DNA of 64,000 nt from Apodemus sylvaticus (Eukaryota > Chordata > Mammalia > Rodentia > Muridae): positions 89,822,850 through 89,886,849 of the forward strand of contig NC_067473.1 of NCBI RefSeq assembly GCF_947179515.1. Direction: 5' to 3'. A program made the translations under genes and the position numbers. The notes beneath the pieces were generated by a model that saw only the letters and a program-made list of their open reading frames with translations, had not been told where the DNA came from and searched no databases. Below, piece by piece: positions 61,130-64,000 of this stretch (positions within the stretch are counted from its first letter, which is position 1; each line of letters begins with the position of its first letter).

Positions 61130-62765
61130 ACAATAATATTTCTGCCTTATGTATTTAATTAGTATTATAATGTATAGCATGGCCTGTTTATATTCATTTA
61201 AAATCATACAAAAACTAAAATATATACTCAAAACATGTTGTGTATTAAATGTAATCATAAATGTTCCAAAATTATTAAAAGTCAGAAAGGAATGTGTACT
61301 GAAAACAATAAATGCTTTCTACTTGAGACAGAGATGAGCAAATATGAGAAAAGATTCTGAGAAACAAAACTTATGTTAATGTATCAAGACAGTCTTACTT
61401 AGTTTAACATATATTAATTTGCATGTATTATATAGTAAAAAAGAAATATCTTAAATAAGAAGCTAGTTTGCAATCTCAAAGTGGTTAAGTCAACATGTTA
61501 AATGAGAATCTCATTTTGATATAAAGATAATGCTATTCCACCCAGGGATATATATTATCCAAACCCGATAGAATTGTTTTTAATCTTTTAAGTATTAATG
61601 ATAATACAGTGTATTTTGAATTTCAAGAATGTAAGAAACCAGGACTTTTATTACTGGTATTACAGATGGTTTTGAAATTTTCTTTTGAAGACAAATATCT
61701 ACATTCCAGTTTTATTTATAGTTTCCTCATGAAATATCGTGAAGTCCAAATGTTGATTATGTTCATCTTATAACACCTGAAGCGTAGCAGTAGGCACAAC
61801 TTATTACAGTTTTAAGTACTAAACTGAAAATAATTTTTCTTATTAATACTTTTAATTAAGATATGTCTTTCTGCATTATGTATCTTTGTTATATAACATA
61901 CATTTATTTACTAAGATTATGAAGAATTAGTTATTAAACATCTAAAATGATGGAATGCTTGCTTCAGAGGCTCTATTCTCTCAAGAAAGACAGAATAAAC
62001 CAGTCAATTTAGGGTAGGATTTATGCTCCTGTCTACTGTGTGGAGTTCACTACTAATCTTAAGAACTCCTTTCAAAGCATTTCCAATGTCATTTGAAGTA
62101 TTTGACAATACCTTCCAAGTATACTTTTAAGACATCTCAGATTACTGTTTCCCACCATCCCGTATAACCAAATGCCACCAGGTTGAAGTGCCAGAACAAT
62201 GTGATGCCTTTTCTTTTGAACATATGGATTACTAAATATTTTATTTAAATGTCAGTTGTATTTAACACTAAGAATATTTTTTAACTATATGAAGCTTGGG
62301 TAAACCTGAAGACGTGTCAAGATCTATTTTGTTAGAATTTTATTACAAAACAATCTTGGATTTTGAGAGAATGAACAGAGTTAAGAATTGCAGAGGTTTA
62401 AATTATGAAAAGTTATCATCTGTGATCTCAAGTCAGAAATTTTTGATATGAAAGAAAATGGAGAAAACTGAATTAAGAACATTCTATTTGAATATAGGAT
62501 CAAGGGAAGTTAGAAGATGTTTGTCAACTGTATTAAGCAATTTTATTTCATAAATACAGGGTGTGTTTTGTGAGAATGAATTATTACAGATATATTAAAA
62601 TTAGTTTATCCATATAAAACACTTGATTACCTAGAATGATAGAAAAAGAAAATCCCTTGCCAATAGAACACTGTAAAAATGTCAGAAATAGGTAGTTCAC
62701 TGATGTGTGAAAATAAATACCATGAATTAAATCTCACTTTAAAAAATGATTTATATGCTTTATTT
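61130..62765. other. AT-rich DNA, nothing recognised
   Basis: Only one short frame (61149-61337), with no domain. Confidence 0.5.
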
Positions 62766-62767
62766 AT

Positions 62768-62804
62768 ATTTGTGTGCATGGGTTTGTGTTTGTGTGTGTG
62801 TGCA

Positions 62805-62838
<34 letters not shown>

Positions 62839-62862
62839 TGTGTGTGTGTGCATGTGTGTCCT
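62768..62862. repeat. (TG)n microsatellite
   Basis: TG runs with TTTG and CATG interruptions. Confidence 0.95.
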
Positions 62863-62864
62863 TG

Positions 62865-63920
62865 CTTCTGTGTAAGTCTAAGGGTCAAATTGGGTTTTTC
62901 CTTCTATTACTAGTTCTGAGTTATCAAACTCAAGTAGTCAGGCTAAAGAACAGGCATCTTTTTTTCCTAAGATATTGCAGCAGTACAAGGTGAGATAGGA
63001 AGAGAAGAACATGAGAACTGAAGAGAAAAATAAATGACAAAATTCATCTTCTAGAAGATTTTAACATTAAAGGGAGGGGTAAGAGTCAGGGACCTGTGTT
63101 ATTTAATTAAGTCTTTTTACATGAATCTTGATCATAATAGTCATCCTTCATCCCCAAATGTAGACTCTTTAGGAATATTAGAGACTGACCGGAAAAGAGA
63201 ATGGTCACTACTAGCAATTACAATGTCTATGTCTAAATACAAACATTATCGACCCATGTCTGAGGTAGAAGTATTTTTCTTTGATATGTTCAGTAGACCT
63301 CGATGAGATGATACTTTTCTTCAATAGACTTTGAACTCTGAACTTATAAAGTAATCCTTGTTCTGATGTGGCTTTTGATAGATCCTGAGTGTTTGGCTGG
63401 AGGTTTGAAAAAGTCCTGTCAGAGTCAAAAATGTATAGAAATACTTCCTGTTGAAACTCATTGGTAAATTATTGATTTTTGGTTTTGTTTTTAACTTTGT
63501 CATCTAAGTAGACAAATTAAAAATCTGGGATAAGCAGTAGATATGTTCATCTTTCTACTGCTATGAGAAGCAGGAGTACCCCAGAATTTCCACATACTGC
63601 CTAGCCAATTTGAAATAGTCCATTACAGGTATCACTGCTCTCTCTCATCCCGCTCAGAGCCCTAGGATTATTTGGTCATCAGATCCATTCTAAGGATGTC
63701 ACTAGCTCCCAGGAATTACAGGCTATTGGAATCTGTTTTCAAGCTTAGGGGGGATCTCATACTTGTGCTCGTAGCTTTTGGTACAATGAAGCAGACAAAT
63801 CACCAAGATTCTGAGGAAAATCTCTGATACTTAGTGAGTTTCACGTAGGCCTGGATAACAAAATCTCAAAACAACAAGAACAACAAAAGTATATTCATGT
63901 CTGAATACTTAAAATATTCT
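62865..63920. other. AT-rich DNA, nothing recognised
   Basis: Short frames at 63121-63306 (+) and 63321-63503 (-) without domains. Confidence 0.5.
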
Positions 63921-63924
63921 GTAC

Positions 63925-64000
63925 ATGAGGTTCAAGAAAGATGGTTCAGTGTTTTAGAAGATGAATTGCTCCTGAAGAGGCTAAGAATTAGGTTCCCAGC
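63925..64000 (+). mobile_element. tRNA-derived SINE head (B2/B3-like), cut by window edge
   Basis: 'aagaaagatggttcagtgtttt' (A box) and 'ctaagaattaggttcccagc' (B-box region) follow the order of the B2/B3 head. The rest lies outside the window. Confidence 0.55.

Overview
This window looks like gene-poor, AT-rich nuclear DNA from a murid rodent, most likely a rat (Rattus). The assignment rests on the repeats. There are murid SINEs (B1-, B2-, B3- and B4-type), URR1-like DNA transposon remnants and many L1 3' ends of Lx type. The youngest L1 copies end in a 3' UTR with a G-rich polypurine stretch, then GGGGAAATCATTTGAAATG and an A-rich tail, which I associate with rat L1. I saw no ID SINE, so rat is probable and not proven. 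I found no cellular protein-coding gene, exon, tRNA or rRNA that I can support. The long open frames are L1 ORF1/ORF2 remnants or simple-sequence artefacts.

Layout: 1-31 kb is mostly unclassifiable AT-rich DNA. It is studded with short 5'-truncated L1/Lx 3' ends, tRNA- and 7SL-derived SINEs, ancient L2/L1M pieces and microsatellites. 32-44 kb is a dense L1 nest. It holds a mosaic L1 with three orientation switches that runs into an approximately 860-bp polypyrimidine tract (33531-34388), then older Lx pieces. Two young, 5'-inverted L1 copies (38007-41474 and 41485-42250) follow, stacked at one target site and separated by three copies of the same 14-15 bp target duplication. 45.5-54.8 kb holds two long minus-strand L1s. 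One ends in a short GC-rich block joined directly to ORF2. The other carries ORF1 and ORF2 but has lost its 3' end beside a perfect 126-bp inverted repeat (49505-49630 / 50181-50306). 55-64 kb returns to AT-rich DNA with a B2 insertion whose target duplication is still visible, another 5'-inverted L1, an unclassified block with a TATA-like box, a URR1 copy and a TG repeat.

Functionally this is retrotransposon debris. The best-preserved coding piece is the L1 reverse transcriptase at 39003-40625, with motifs A, B and FADD intact. It is separated by a one-base shift from its C-terminal Cys-rich domain and cut off from its endonuclease domain by an inversion. I found no clear new gene system. 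The observations most worth checking are structural: the perfect inverted repeat, the re-used L1 target site, the mosaic L1, the L1 with a GC-rich block joined to ORF2, and an imperfect hairpin at 380-489. All boundaries were read by eye and repeat names come from recognition of consensus-like text, so edges may be off by tens of bases.
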